Made by a program: the position numbers and the translations under genes. Under the pieces are notes generated by a model. That model worked only from the letters and a program-made list of their open reading frames with translations. It was not told the origin of the DNA and made no database searches. This document shows, piece after piece, positions 17,985 through 32,900 of a stretch of 64,000 bases of DNA (its first letter is position 1; each line of letters opens with the position of its first letter). This DNA comes from Streptomyces aureoverticillatus (GTDB lineage Bacteria; Actinomycetota; Actinomycetes; Streptomycetales; Streptomycetaceae). The stretch spans positions 620,001 to 684,000 of the forward strand of contig NZ_BMSY01000004.1 in NCBI RefSeq assembly GCF_014649395.1, given 5' to 3'.

Positions 17985-20900
17985 AGCTCGTACCCCATTT
18001 CGTCGGTTGTTTCGCGGTCGGGCTGGTCGGGCCGGTCGTCGAGCAGGCGGGCCATCGCCTCGACCGTGGTGTGCTCGAAGAGGGCGCTCACGGGCACCTG
18101 GTGCGGGCCGAGTCCGGACAGGCGGCGGCCCAGCGTGAGCAGGGAGAGGGAGGTGCCGCCGGCCTCGAAGAACTTCTCGTGCACGCCGATCTCGTCCCGG
18201 TCCAGCAGCTCGGCCCAGATCGCGGCGACCGCCCGCTCGGTGGCCGTGCGCGGCCGCGCCGGAGCCGCCGCGTGCCGCACCTCCGGGCTCGGCGGGGCCG
18301 GCAGGGCGCGGCGGTCCACCTTGCCGTGGCGGGTGAGCGGGAAGGTGGCGAGCGTGACGAAGGCGGCGGGGACCATGTACGGCGGCACCCGCCGCGCCAC
18401 GTGGGCGCGCAGCTCCTCGGGCGCCGGAGCCGCGGCCGCGCCGTCCCCGGAAGCCGCCGCACCGCCCGTCTCCCCGCCCTCGGAGTCCGCGGCCGGAACG
18501 ACGTAGGCGATCAGCTGCCGTCCTCCGGTGCCGGGAGTGTCCCGCGCGACGACGGCCGCCCTGCCCACCCGCGGATGCGCCATGAGGGCCGTCTCCACCT
18601 CGCCGGGCTCGACCCGGAAGCCGCGGATCTTCAACTGGTCGTCGGCGCGCGCCTTGTACACCAGCTCCCCGTCCTCCGTCCACGTCACGACGTCCCCGGT
18701 CCGGTACATGCGGTCACCGGGCGGGCCGAAGGGGCAGGCCACGAAGCGTTCCGCGGTGAGCCCCGGCCGCTGCTCGTAGCCGCGTGCCAGGCCCGAGCCC
18801 GCGAGGTACAACTCGCCCTCCACGCCCGGCGGGACGGGTCGCAGCAAGTCGTCGAGGACGTGGACGCGCGTGTTGTCCATCGGCCGCCCGATGGGGACCA
18901 CCGCACCGACCTGGTCGGCGGCGGTGACCCGGTGGCAGGTGGCGAACACGGTCGCCTCCGTCGGCCCGTACCCGTTGACGACGGTGGTCCCCGGACAGGC
19001 GCGCAGCACGCGTGCCACCGCCTCTGGGGGCACCGGCTCGCCGCAGGTCAGTGCCTCGCGCACCCCCGCGAAGCTCTCCGGGCGCTCCTCGGCGACCACG
19101 GCGAAGAGTCCGGCGGACAGGGCGAGGCCGGTCACCCGGTGCTCCGCGACGAGCGCGGCGAACGTGTCGACGTCGAGCTTGCCGGGCGGGGCCACCACGG
19201 CGGTGCCGCCGGCGAGGAGCGGTACCCACATGTCGTAGCCGGAGACGTCGAACGTCGACGCCGTGTGCAGGAGCACCCGTTCGTGGGCGCCGCCCGCCCA
19301 GTCCCGGTCCGCCGCGAGGTCCACGACGGCGCTGTGGCTGACCCCGGTGCCCTTGGGCACGCCGGTGGAACCCGAGGTGTAGATGATGTACGCGAGCCGG
19401 TCCGGCCGCCCCAGGTCCGGCAGGTCGTCCCCCGGCTCCCCGGATACGGCCGCCGCGGTGTCCGGGTCGTCCAGGACCAGTCGTGGGCACCCGGTCTCGG
19501 GCAGTCCGGCCGCGGCGCCGGAGGTGGTCACGAGGAGTGCCGGACGCGCGTCGCGCAGCATGGACTCCAGGCGCTGCGCCGGGTCGTCGGGAGCCAGCGG
19601 CACGTACGCGCCGCCGGCCTTCAGCACGGCCAGGACCGTCACCACGTACTCCGGCGAGCGGGGCACGGCCACGGCCACGGGCGACTCGCGGCCCACACCG
19701 CGCCGCACCAGGGCACGGGCGAGCCGGTTGGCGCGTACGTTCAGCTCCCGGTACGTCAGCGACTCGGCGCCGCGCACCAGCGCGACGGCGTCCGGTGCCT
19801 CGGCGGCACGCTGCTCGAAGAGCGCGGGGACCGTCACCGGAGGTGTGGGCGCGGTGGTGTCGTTGATGTCGTGCAGCAGGTTCCGCTCGGCGGGCGTCAG
19901 CGCGTGCACGGCGTGCAGCCGCGTCCGCGGGCGGGTCGCCAACTCCCGTACGAGGCTCGCGAACCGCTCGGCCAGCGCGGTGACCGTGGCGCGGTCGAAC
20001 AGGTCGGTGGCGTACTCGACGAGCCCGGAAAGCCCCTGCCCGGCCCGCCGCCCCTCGTCGTGGGGCTCTTCGACATGGAAGAGCAGGTCGAACTTCGCGG
20101 TTCCGGTCACGACCGGTTCCGGGGTGGCCTTCACGCCCTCCAGTTCGAGGTCGCCGGTGCCCTTCTGCCAGAAGAACGCCACCTGGAACAGCGGGTGGTG
20201 GGCGGTGGACCGCTCCGGGTTCAGGGCTTCGACGAGCCGCTCGAAGGGCAGGTCCTGGCGGTCGTAGGCGTTCACGGCCTTGTCCCGCACCTGCCGGAGC
20301 AGGTCCTCGAACGACGGGTCGTCCGACAGGTCGGCCCGCAGGACCCAGGTGTTGACGAGGAAGCCCACCATTTCGGCCAGTGCGTCGTCCGTGCGCGCGG
20401 CGACGGGTGACCCGATGGGGAGATCGTCACCGGCGCCCATGAGGTGCAGCAGCACCGCGAGGGCGGACTGGAGCACCATCGGCACGGTGGCGCCCTGCGC
20501 GCGTGCCAGCTCCTCGACCGCGGTCAGGACGTCGGCGTCGAGGACGAATTCGACGGTGTCGCCCCGGTGACTGGCCACCGGCGGACGCGGCCGGTCGAGC
20601 GGGAGCCGCGTCGGCTGCGGCACGCCGTCCAACTCCTCGCGCCAGTAGGCCACATGGTCTTCCAGGGGACTTTCTGGGTCGTCCGTGTCGCCGAGCAGTC
20701 GCTGCTGCCAGAGGGTGTAGTCGGCGTACTGCACGGGCAGTTCGGTCCACCGCGGCGGCGCACCGCGCCGCCGGGCGGAGTAGGCCGTGGCCAGGTCGCG
20801 GGTCAGCGGTCCCATGGATTCACCGTCGACCGCGATGTGGTGCAGCAGCAGCATCAGGACATGCTCGTCGGGCGCACAGCGCAGCACCCGGGCCCGCACC

Positions 20901-23900
20901 GGAAGCTCCGCCGCCAGGTCGAACCGGCGGCCCACCTCCTCGGCCACCGTGGCGGTCACCGCGTCCGGAGCGACGTCCCGCACGGGCACGTCGAGGACGA
21001 CGGAGTCCTCCGGCACGACGACCTGTGCCGCGACGCCCCGGTCGTCGGCGACGAACAGCGTGCGCAGACTCTCGTGCCGCACCACGACGTCCCGGAGCGC
21101 CGACGCCAGCGCCGCCACATCCAGCTCACCGCGGAGCCGGACCACGAGCGGAAGGTGGTACGTCGGCAGCGGCTCCAGCTCGTCGAGGAACTTCACGCGC
21201 TGCTGGGCGAAGGACAGCGGTATCCGCTCGGGCCGTACCTCGGCACGGCGCAGCGCGGGGCGCGACGACCGCCGGTGCGTGTCCAGGCGCTCGGCGAGGC
21301 GCGCCGCGGTGGGCGCCTCGAAGACCGCCCGGATCGGTACGTCCACGCCCAGCACCGCGCGCATCCGGTTCACCAGGCGCGTGGCCAGCAGCGAATGCCC
21401 GCCCAGGTCGAAGAAACCGTCGTCGATCCCGACGCTCCCGACCCCGAGCACCTCGGCGAACAGCGCGCACAGCACCTTCTCCTGGGGGGTGCGGGGTGCC
21501 CGGTGGGCACTGGTGGCGGTGAGTTCGGGGCTGGGGAGCGCCTTGTGGTCGAGCTTGCCGTGGGGAGACAGCGGCAGGCGGTCGAGCGGGACGACGGCGG
21601 TGGGGACCATGTACTCCGGCAGCAGCTCGGCGGCGAACGCCCGCAGCTCGGCGAGGTCCAGCTCGGCACCGCCGGAATCGCCGACGGCACCGCTGGCCGC
21701 ACCGGCGGTGTCGGCGGGGACGACGTAGGCGATCAACCGGCGGGCCGCGGTGGCGCCTTGGGCCACGACGACTGCCTGGCCGACGTGCGGATGGGTGGTG
21801 AGGGCCGCTTCGATCTCGCCGGGTTCGACGCGGAAGCCGCGGATCTTGACCTGGGTGTCGGTGCGGCCCGCGTACTCCAGCTGTCCGCGGTGGTTCCGGC
21901 GGGCGAGGTCGCCGGTGCGGTACATGCGGGCGCCGGGCGGGCCGTAGGGGTCGGCGACGAAGCGTTCGGCGGTGCGGGCGGGCTGCCCGAGGTAGCCGCG
22001 GGCCAGCTGCCCGGCGACGTACAACTCGCCGACGACACCCGTGGGAACCGGCCTCAGCCCGGGGCCGAGCACGTAGCCGCGCATGTGGGGCAGCGGGGTG
22101 CCGATGGGGGCACTGCCGTCGCCTGTGCGGGTGTCGTCGGTGCTGCGGGTGTCGTCGGTGGTGCAGGTGTCCTCGGTGGTGCAGGTGGTGGCGTAGAAGG
22201 ACTCGGTCTGGCCGTAGGCGTTGACGACCCGGACGCCGGGGAACGCCTCCCGTGCCCGCTCGACCAGGCTCGACGGCAGCGCTTCGCCCGCGAAGACGAG
22301 GGTGTCGACGGTGGCGGTGCGGCCGATCCGGTCGAGGAGTTCGGCGAACGCGGACGGCACGGTGCTGATGACGCTGCCCCGCCAGGTGCCGCGTTCGGCC
22401 AGCTCCAGGACGTCCTGGACCAGGTCGACGGTGCCGCCGTGGCACAGGGTGGTGAAGGTCTCGAAGACGGAGACGTCGAAATTGACCGAGGTGGAGGCCA
22501 GCACCCGCGAGCCCGCTCGGATCCCGGTGCGGTCGGCGAGGTGGTGAATGCCGTTGACGACGGCGGCGTGGTCCACGACCACGCCCTTGGGGGTCCCGGT
22601 GGAGCCCGAGGTGTACATCACGTACGCCGCGGCCCGGGGGTCCGGCCGCTCCGTGGTGGCCGGGGTGTCACCGGGCCGGCGGGAGACGTCGAGGGCGTCC
22701 AGGCGCAGGACCGGCGCCGTGGTCTCGGGCAGCACGCCCGCCGTCGCCGTGTCGGTGAGGATCAGGGCGGGGGCGGCGTCGTCGAGGATGAAGTCCAGGC
22801 GGGTGCTGGGGTACTTGGGGTCGACCGGCAGGTAGGCGGCACCCGCCTTGAGGACCGCGAGGAGACCAACGACCAGGTCGGGGGAACGGGGCAGCGAGAC
22901 GGCCACCACCGTCTCCGGGCCCACCCCCCGGGCGGCCAGTTCCCGGGCCAGGCGGTCGGCCCGCGCGTCGAGCTCCGCGTACGACAGCCGGTTGCCGCCG
23001 CGGACCAGAGCCGTCGCGTCCGGTGTGGCCGCCGCCTGCCGCTCGAACAGCCCCGGGACCGTCGCGTCCGGCACGGCCGTGCCCGTGGCGCCGGGCGCCC
23101 GCAGCGCCTCCTCCCGCTCCTCGGGGGCCAGCACCTCCACCGTGCTCACCAACGCGTCCGTGTCGGCGGCGAGTTGGGCGAGGACACGCTGGAAGCGGTG
23201 GGCGATGTCCCGGACCGTGTCGGCGTCGAGTACGTTCCGCTGGTGCTGGAGCGTCAGCTGCAGGCGGGGATCGGCCGAGGCCACCACGGTCAGCGGGTAG
23301 TGCGAGCCGGACAGCGGGCGGATCCCGGTGACCTCCACCCCCGCGGCCGTGGTCGCCTCGCTCAGGCCCACCCGGTCCACGGGGTACGACTCGAAGGCGA
23401 CGAGGCTGTCGAACAGCACGCTGGTACCGGTGGCCCGGTGGATCTCGGTGAGGCCGTAGTGGTGGTGGTCGAGCAGCGCCGCCTGACGGTCCTGGAGGTC
23501 GGTCAGGACCTGCGCGAGACTGTGGCCGGGCCTGCAACGCACCCGCACCGGAAGGGTGTTGGTGAACAGGCCGGCCATCGCGTCGATGTCGGGCACCGCT
23601 GCCGGGCGGCCGGACACCGTGGCGCCGAACACCACGTCGTCCCGGCCCGTCAGGCCGCCGACCAGCAGCGCCCAGGCGGCCTGGACCACGGTGTTCAAGG
23701 TGACGCCCGACTCGGCGGCCCGCGCGGACAGGCCACGGGCCAGCTCCACGGAGACGGGCACCTCGACCTGGCCGAACCCTTCGGCGTCGCGCTCCGTCCG
23801 CCGCGCACCGGGTCCCGGGTCCGCCGCGCCCGACCCGGCCGTCACCACGGGGGCGAGCAGCGTCGGCTCCGTCACCCCCGCCAGCTCCCGCGCCCACGCG

Positions 23901-26900
23901 CGGGCCGTCGCCTCCTGGTCCTGCCCGGCCAGCCAGGTCAGGAAGTCCCGGTACCGGGGTGCCGCCGGCAGCGCGGAGGCGTCGCCCCCGGCCCCGTACA
24001 GCCGCAGCAGATCCTGGGTGAGCACCGGCAGCGACCAGCCGTCGAACAGCAGGTGATGGGCTGTCAGGACCAGCTCGTAGCGCTCGGGGCCCCGCTTCAG
24101 CAGGGCCATGCGCAGCAGGGGCGGCTTCGCCACGTCGAAGTGGTCGCGCAGGTCCTCGGCCAGGAAGGCCTCGAAGGCGTCGCTGCCCTCGGGGTCCGCT
24201 GCGCTCGACTCCCCGGCTTCCGCCGCTGCGCCCGCTGCTTCCGCTGCGCCCGCTTCTGCCGCGTGTGCCGCCTCTCCCGCCTCGCCCGTCAGGTCGACCT
24301 CACGCCACGGCAGCTCCACGCCGTCCACCACGACCTGCACCGAGCCGCCGTCGGCGCCCGCGACGAAGGCCGCGCGCAGGTTCGCGTACCGGTCGAGGAG
24401 CGCCTGTCCGGCCGCCCGCATCCGGGCTGCCTCCACCCGGCCGCGCAGGCGCAGGACGAACTGCACGTGATACGCGTCCGGCTCCGTGTCGGCGTACAGC
24501 GCGTGGAACAGCAGTCCCGACTGGAGCGGGGTGAGCGGCCACACCTCCGCGAGGCCCGGACAGCGGCGCTCCCACGCCTCGATGTCGCGCTGGCCGACCG
24601 GCACCAGCGGCACGTCCGAAGGCGTGAGCCCGCCCGCGTCCGGCCGCTCGGCGTGCCGGGCGAGCCCGGCGAGGGCGGCGGCCCACAGGTCCGCGAGCTC
24701 CTGGGCCTCGGCGCGGGACAGCGCGCCGGTGGCGAACTCGAACTCCGCGTCGAGGCACGGCCCGTGCGCGGTGTCGACGACCATCGAGTTGATCTGCAGC
24801 GCGGTGAGCGCGGGCATGTCCGGGGCCATGTCACCGGTCGGCCCGCCCAGGTCGGTGACCTGCGTGAAGCCGAGGCCGCGCTGCTGTTCCGGCATGTCGG
24901 TGGCGGAGAACCGGCCCAGGTAGTTGAAGCCGATCTGGCCGGTGGGGTGTGAGCGCAGCACGGCGCCGGCCCGCGGGTCGAGCTCGCGCAGCAGTCCGTA
25001 GCCGATGCCGTCGTCGGGCACGGCCAGGAGCTGTTCCTTGACGGCCTTGACCGCACTGCCCGCCGCGGCGCCGCCCGCGAAGGCCTCGTCGAGATCGCAC
25101 CCGGCCACGTCGAGGCGGACCGGGTACATGCTGGTGAACCAGCCCACCGTCCGCGACAGATCGGCTCCCGGAACCGCCGCTTCCGCGCGTCCGTGGCCTT
25201 CGAGGCCGACGAGGAGCGAGTGTGCGTCGGCTCCCCGGGTACGGCGCCGGCGGGCGACGGCGAGGGCGAGGGCGGCGAGCAGGCCGTCGTTGACGCCGCA
25301 GCGGAAGGCCGTGGGCACGGCCGTCAGGAGGGCTTCGGTGACCGGCACGGGCAGCCGCAGGCGCACGGTGTCCACCGTGGCGCGGACGTCCACCGCCGGG
25401 TCGAACCGGCGGGCGCCGAGCGCCGGATCGGGCCCGTCCACGATGGCGAGCCACCGGGGCAGCTCGGCCGCCCTGCGCTCGCTGCGCGCCTCGGCCACGA
25501 GCGCGTGCGCCCACCGCCGGAACGACGTGCCCACCGCGGGCAGCACCGGGGTCCGGCCGGCGCGCACCGCGTCCCAGGCGGCCGCGAGGTCCGGCAGCAG
25601 CACGCGCCAGGACACCCCGTCCACCACCAGGTGGTGCAGGACGACCAGGAGTCGGCCGGCGCCGCCGGCCGGTCCCGGGTCGAACCAGACGAACCGCGCC
25701 ATCACCCCGGCCGCCGGATCGAGCAGGTCCGTCGCGGCGGTCCGCTCGGCCGCCACCGCCTGCCGCCAGTCCTCGCCCCACGGCCCGTCGTCCGCGGCGT
25801 GCTCCGGCCCGCGGTCCACGCGGCGCAGCAGCGCCTCCGTGTCCACCGAGCCCGGGGCCGCCACGAACAGCCCTCCGCCGTCGTCGGTCACCAGCCGGGC
25901 GCGCAGCATGTCGTGGTGGTCGACGACCGTGTCCAGGGTGGCGAGCAGCCCGGCGCGGTCGATGTCCTCGGGCAGTTCGAGCAGGACCGACATGGAGAAC
26001 CGGTCGGTGTCGCCGCCCCGTTCGCGGATGTGGCGGGCGATGGGCGGCAGCGGCAGCGGCCCCGTGCCGCCGCCGTCGAGCTCGTCGAGGACCGCGCCCC
26101 GGACGTCGTCGTCGCTCCGCTCGGCGTGCGCGAGCCGGGCCAGTTCGGCGACCGTCCGGTGCTGGAAGATCTGGCGCGCGGTGACCCGCACGCCCCGCGT
26201 GCGGGCGCGCGAGACCACCTGGATCGAGCGGATGCTGTCGCCGCCGGACGCGAAGAAGTCGTCGTCGACGCCGACCCGGTCCACGCCGAGGACTTCGGCG
26301 TACACGTCCGCGAGTACCCGCTCCTGCGGGGACCGGGGCGCCCGGTAGGCGCTGGTGGCGAACTCGGGCTGCGGCAGCGCCGAGCGGTCCAGCTTGCCGT
26401 TGGGCATCAGCGGCAGCCGGTCGAGCAGGACGTAGGCCGCCGGGACCATGAACTCCGGCAGCCGGCCCGCCACGAACCGGCGCAGCTCCGCGGTGGACAC
26501 GCCGACGTGGAAGTCGATGTCCCCGGTGCCCGCGATGCCGCCCTCGCCGACGCGGACGACGTAGGCCACGAGCTGCCGGGCGCCGCCCGTCCCCTCCCCC
26601 ACGACCACGACGGCCTGGGCCACGCCGGGGTGTGCGGTCAGGGCGGCCTCGATCTCGCCGGGCTCGATCCGGAACCCGCGGATCTTGACCTGCTCGTCCG
26701 TGCGGCCCTGGTAGACGAGGGAGCCGTCGCGGGTCCATGTCACGAGGTCGCCGGAGCGGTACATGCGCTCGCCCGCCGGGCCGAACGGGCAGGCGACGAA
26801 GCGCTCCGCGGTCAGCGCCGGACTGCCCAGGTAGCCCCGGGCCAGCCGGTCGCCGGCGATGTACAACTCGCCCGGCACGCCCACCGGGACCGGCCGGAGC

Positions 26901-29900
26901 GCCGGGTCCAGGACGTACACCCGGGTGCCGTCGAGGGGCCGCCCGATCGGCACGGCCGCGCCGAGGTCGGCCGTGTCGCGCATCTTGTGCGCGGTCGTGG
27001 CCACGGTCGCCTCCGTGGGCCCGTAGGCGTTGACGACGGTGATGCCCGGGCAGGCGGCCAGGACGCGCTCGATCGCCGCCGGGGGCACGACGTCGCCGCC
27101 GGACCACGCCTCCCGGACGCCCTGGAACGCCTCGGGCCGCTCCTCCGCGACCACCCGGAAGAGTCCCGCCGTCAGCAGGACCCCGGTGACCCGGTGTTCG
27201 GCGATCACCGCTGCCAGGTCGGCCGGGGCGAGGGAAGGCGACGGCGGCACCACGATCGTGCCGCCGCGCAGGAGCGGCACCCACAGCTCGTACGTGGAGA
27301 TGTCGAAGGCCTGCGTCGCGTGCAGCAGGACGCGCTCGTGGCCGCCGCCCGCGAAACAGCGGTCGAGCGCGAGCCGCACCACGCCGTGGTGGGTGACGCC
27401 GACGCCCTTCGGGGTGCCGGTGGAGCCGGACGTGTGCATCACGTAGGCGAGGTGCTGCGGCGACAGGAGGGCGGACCGATCCGCGTCCTTCAGGTCGGAG
27501 CCGTCACCGGTGCCGAGGTCCATCCGGTCGAGCAGCACCTCTTCGGCGCCGTGTCCGGGCAGTACGCTGCGCGTCGCCGTGTCGGTGAGGACGAGCCGCG
27601 GGGCGGCGTCCGCCAGGACGAAACCCACGCGGCCGCTCGGGTAGCGGGGGTCGAGGGGGACATAGCCCGCGCCGGCCTTCAGCACGCCGAGGAGCGCGAC
27701 GACGAACTCGGCCGAGTGCGGCAGCGCGACCGCCACGAGGGAATCGGGGCCGACACCGCGCCGCACCAGGGCGCGGGCGAGCCGGTTGGCCCGTGCGTTC
27801 AGCTCGCGGTACGTCAGCGAGCTGTCGCCGTGCACCACCGCGAGGGCGTCGGGAGCCGTGGCGGCCCGCTGTTCGAAGAGCGCGGGCATCGTCAGGTCCG
27901 GCGTGCCGGTGTCCGTGTCGTTGAACGTGCGCAGCAGCCGGTCGCGCTCCTCGGGCGCCAGCACGTCCACCGTGCGAAGGCGTGCCCGTGGGGTCGTCGC
28001 CAACTGCCGTACGAGGCGCGTGTACCGGTCCGCGAAGGCCTCGGCGGTGCTCCGGTCGAACAGGTCGGTGGCGTACTCGACGTCGCCCACGACACCGCGC
28101 CCGGGGGTGTCGGCGAGCGCGAACGCGAGGTCGAACTTCGCGGTCCCGGTCGGGACCAGTTCGAGGGCCGAGCGGAGCCCCGGCGCGTCGAAGACCTGGT
28201 CGTCCGTGCCGCGCCAGCCGAACATCACCTGGAACAGCGGGTGGTAGGCGGTGGACCGCTCCGGGTTCAGTGCCTCGACGAGCCGCTCGAAGGGCACGTC
28301 CTGATGGTCGTACGCACGCACGGCCTTGTCCCGCACCTGCCGCACCACGTCCTCGAACGACGGGTCGCCCGCCAGGTCCGCCCGCAGCACCCAGGTGTTG
28401 ACGAAGAACCCCACCAGGTCCCCGAGCTCCTCGTCGGTCCGTCCGGCGATCGGCACGCCCACGGTCAGGTCGTCGCCGCCGCTCATCAGGTGCAGCAGCA
28501 CCGCGAGGGCGGACTGGAGCACCATCGGCACGGTGGCGCCCTGCGCCCGCGCCACCTCCTCCACGGCCGCCAGGACGTCGGCGTCGAGGGCGAAGGGGAC
28601 GGTGTCGCCCCGGTGACTGGCCACCGGCGGACGCGGCCGGTCGAGCGGGAGCGGCAGCGGCTGCCGCACCCCGTCCAACTCAGCGCGCCAGTAAGCCAGT
28701 TGGTCGGCCAGGAGACTGTCGGGGTCGTTCTCTTCGCCGAGCAGGTCACGCTGCCAGAGCGTGTAGTCGGCGTACTGCACCGGCAGTTCGGCCCACCGCG
28801 GTGCCTCGCCCCGTCGCCGGGCGGTGTACGCGGTGGTCAGGTCGCGGGCCAGTGGACCCATGGACTCGCCGTCGGCCGCTATGTGATGGATCAGGAGCAC
28901 CAGCACGTGCTCGTCCGGGCCGCGGCGCAGGACGCACGCCCGCACGGGCAGCTCCGCCGCCAGGTCGAACCGGTACGCGGATTCCTCCGCCACGACGGCG
29001 TCCACCGACTCCGCCGCCACCTCCCGCACGGGCACGTCGAGGACGACGTCGTCCGCCGCCACGACGACTTGCGCCGCGACGCCCTCGTCGTCGGCGACGA
29101 ACAGCGTGCGCAGGCTCTCGTGCCGCACCACGACGTCCCGGAGCGCCGACGCCAGTGCCGCCGCATCCAGCTCACCGCTCAGGGGCAGGACGTACGACAG
29201 GTTGTACGTGGCCGAAGGGCCCTCGTAGCGGTGCAGGAACCACAGGCGCTGCTGGGCGAACGACAGCGGCACCCGCCCGGGCCGCGTCTCGGCCCGGCGC
29301 AGCGCCGCACGCGCCGACCGAGCCTCCGTGCCCACGTGTTCGGCGAGGCCGGCCACGGTGGGCGCCTCGAAGACCGCCCGGATCGGTACGTCCACGTCCA
29401 GCACCGCACGCATCCGGTTCACCAGGCGCGTGACCAGCAGCGAATGCCCGCCCAGGTCGAAGAATCCGTCGTCGATCCCGACGCTCTCCACCCCGAGCAC
29501 CTCGGCGAACAGCGCGCACAGCACCTCCTCCCGCGCGGTGCGCGGCGCCCGCCCCGTCCCCGCACCCGTGCGGTCGAGCGCGGGCAGCGCACGCCGGTCG
29601 ACCTTGCCGTTCGCGTTCAGCGGCACCTCGGCGAGGGGCACGACCACCGAGGGCACCATGGAAGCGGGCAGCCGCTCGGCCACGAAAGCGCGCAGGTCCC
29701 GGGAGGTCGGCACGGTGGCGCCCGGTTCGGGCACGACGTACCCCACGAGGCGTCGGTCGCCGTCGCGCTCGTCGCTGGCGACGACGGCCCGGGCGACGTC
29801 CGGGTGCTCGCTCAGCGCGGCCTGCACCTCACCGAGTTCGACGCGGTGGCCGCGGATCTTGACCTGGTCGTCGGCGCGCCCGTGGAAGAGGAGCTGACCG

Positions 29901-32900
29901 TCACGGCCCCGGGTGACGACGTCGCCCGTGCGGTACATGCGGCTGCCGGGCGCCCCGTACGGACAGGCCACGAAGCGTTCGGAGGTCAGGCCCGGACGGC
30001 CGAGGTAGCCGCGGGCGAGGGAGTCGCCCGCCAGGTACAGGTCGCCCGCCACCCCCGTCGGCATGGGGCGCAGCGCGTCGTCGAGGACGTACAGACGGGT
30101 GTGGGCGACGGGGCGGCCGATGGGCGGGGTGCGGCCGTCGGCGGTCAGCGGGTCGCTGAAGGTCACGAACACCGTGGCCTCGGTCGGGCCGTAGGCGTTG
30201 ACCAGGCGCCGGCCCGTGGACCAGGCGGTCACGAGCTCGGGGGTGGCCGCGTCGCCGCCGATCACCAGGGAGGTCACGGTGGGCAGCGAGTCGGCCGGCA
30301 GCGTGGCGAGCACGGCGGGCGGCAGGAAGCAGTGCGTGATCCGCCGCTCGGCGATCGTCCCGGTCAGCGGGGCGCCCGGGACCAGTTGGTCCTGCGGGGC
30401 GAGGACCAGCACGGCGTCGGTGAACAGCGCCGTGCACAGCTCGTGGACCGAGGCGTCGAAGGCCGGCGAGGCGAACTGCAGCACGCGACTGTCGGCGTTC
30501 AGGCCGAGGCGGGCGAGCTGGGTCGCGACGAGGGCGGCGGCGCCGGAGTGGGTGGAGGCCACGCCCTTGGGCCGCCCGGTCGATCCCGAGGTGTACATGA
30601 CGTACGCGGTGTGCCCGACGCGGAGGGGACCGCCCCGCTCCTCGTCGGTCACCGGGCCGCTGTCGTGCCGTGCCACCGCCGCGATGACGGCCGGGTCGTC
30701 GCACCGCAGGACGGGCACGGCCAGGTCGGGCAGTTCCGCCGCGGTGGCGGCGTCCGCCACGATCAGTAGGGCCCCGGAGTCCGCCAGCATGTAGCCGATC
30801 CGGTCGGCGGGATAGGAAGAGTCCACCGGGAGATAGACGCCGCCGGCCTTCATCACGGCGAGCAGCGTGACCACCAGGTCGGGCGAGCGGCCCAGCGACA
30901 CCGCCACCGCCGTCTCCGTGGTCACGCCGCGCCGCAGCAGCTCGCGCGCGAGCCGGTTGGCACGGGCGTCCACCTCCGCGTACGTCAGCGACGCGTCGCC
31001 GCATTCGAGCGTCACCGCGTCGGGCGTCGCGGCCACCCGCTGCTCGAACAGGCCGGGGAAGGTGTCCTGTTCGACCGGCGGTGCGGTGTCGTCGTGCCCG
31101 TCCTGGAGGTACGCGTGCTCGGCGGGCGTGAGCAGGTCGAGGCGGCCGACGGTCGTGCCGGAGTCGGCGGCGATCTGCCCGAGGATGTGCGCGAGCCGCT
31201 CCGCGACGTCCTGGGCGGCCGCGCGGCCGACGAGGTGCGGCCGGTGCTGCAGGGCCACGCGCAGGTGCGGCTCGGCGGTGAGGGTCACCGTGAGCGGATA
31301 GTGGTTGCCCACGAACGGGCGGACGCCGGTGACCGCGAAGTCGCCGCCGCTCACGTCGCCGTGCTCCACCGTGTAACTCACGGACGTCACCAGGGTGTCG
31401 AACAGCTGGCTGGTGCCCGTGGCGCGGTGGATGTCGGTGAGGCCGCAGGCGTGGCCGGGCAGGGCCTGCTGCCGCTCCCCCATGCCGCGCAGCACGTCCG
31501 CGACGGTGTCCGTGGGCGCGAGGCGCACGCGCGCGGGCAGCGTGTTGACGAAGAGACCGGCCATCGCGCCGACCTCCGCCACCGCGTCCGGACGCCCGGG
31601 CACGGTCACACCGAAGACCACGTCCTGCCGCCCGGTCAGGGCGCCGAGGAGGAGGGCCCAGGCGCCCTGCACCAGGGTGTCCGGCGTGACGCCGAGCGCG
31701 TCCGCCTGCCGGGACAGCGCGTGCACGGTCTCGTCGGCCAGGTTCACCTCGACCTCGCCGAGCCCGTCGGTCCGCGGGTCCGTCGGGTCGGCCGCCCCCT
31801 CCGTGACGACGGGCGCGAGGAGCGTCGGCTCCGTCACCCCCGCCAGCTCCTCGGCCCATGCCTGGGCGGCGGCATCCCGGTCCTGCCCGGACAGCCACAC
31901 CAGAAAATCGCGGAACTCGGGATTCCGGGGCACTGCGGACGCGTTCCCGCCCGCCGCGTAAAGGCGTTGCAGATCCCTCACCAGAACGGGCAGCGAAAGT
32001 CCGTCGAAAAGGACTTGATGGGCCGTCAGAATCAGCTCGTAGCGCTCTTCCCCGGTCCGGACCAAAGCCATGCGCAGCAAGGGTGGCGTACCGATGTCGA
32101 AGGGCTTGCCGAATTCCTCGGACAGCAACGCGTCAAAGGATTCCGAGGCGGTCGGCCCTATCGCCCCGTCCGTCAAGTCCACCGCGCGCCAAGGAAGCTC
32201 CGCTCCCGCCACGACGACTTGCGCCAGGTCTCCGTCGGCGCCCGCCATGAAAGCCACGCGCAAATTCGCGTACCGGTCCAGGAGGGCCTGACCGGCGGCC
32301 CGCATCCGCTCGCCGTCCACCGGCCCCCGCAGGTGAATCACGAACTGCATGCGATAGGCGCTCTGAGCGGAGTCGCCCAACAGCGCGTGAAAGAGCAGAC
32401 CGGACTGCAACGGCGTCAGCGGCCACACTTCCACGAGGCCCGGACAGCGCCGCTGCCACGCCTCCATCTCGCGCGGTTCCACCGGCACCAAGGACGCGCC
32501 GACCGTTCCGAGCGGCCGGTCGGGCTCGGCCACGACCTGCCGTACGACCCGCACGAACCGCTCCGCGAACGACTCGGCGGTCTGCCGGTCGCACCCGGCC
32601 TCGGCGTACTGGAGCACGCCGCTCACCCCGCCACCGGAGCTCCCGTCGAGGGGCGGGCGGTGCAGGGCGAACGGAAGCGCCTCGGCGAACGACGGGTCGC
32701 CCTGCCACAGATCCGCCGGTACTGCCGAGGCGTCGGTGAAGAGCCACACCTGGCCCACCGGGCCGTGGCCGGGAGGCACGGACTCCTCGCCGGTCCCGAC
32801 AGCTCCGGCCTCTCCGGCAGTCCTGCCAGTCCCGCCCGTCCCGGCGATGGGCAGCCCCACGGCCAGGCCCTCGCTCCCGCCGAGCCGCCGCAGGAACACC

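Noticed and set aside
25193..30769. Very long open frame on the plus strand opposite the NRPS (about 1,858 codons), and similar ones at 2363-6946 and 20444-24952
   Set aside because: They are antisense shadows of the high-GC NRPS genes: the composition is Arg/His/Gly/Gln-rich, no domains are visible, and the minus-strand frames carry clear NRPS motifs.
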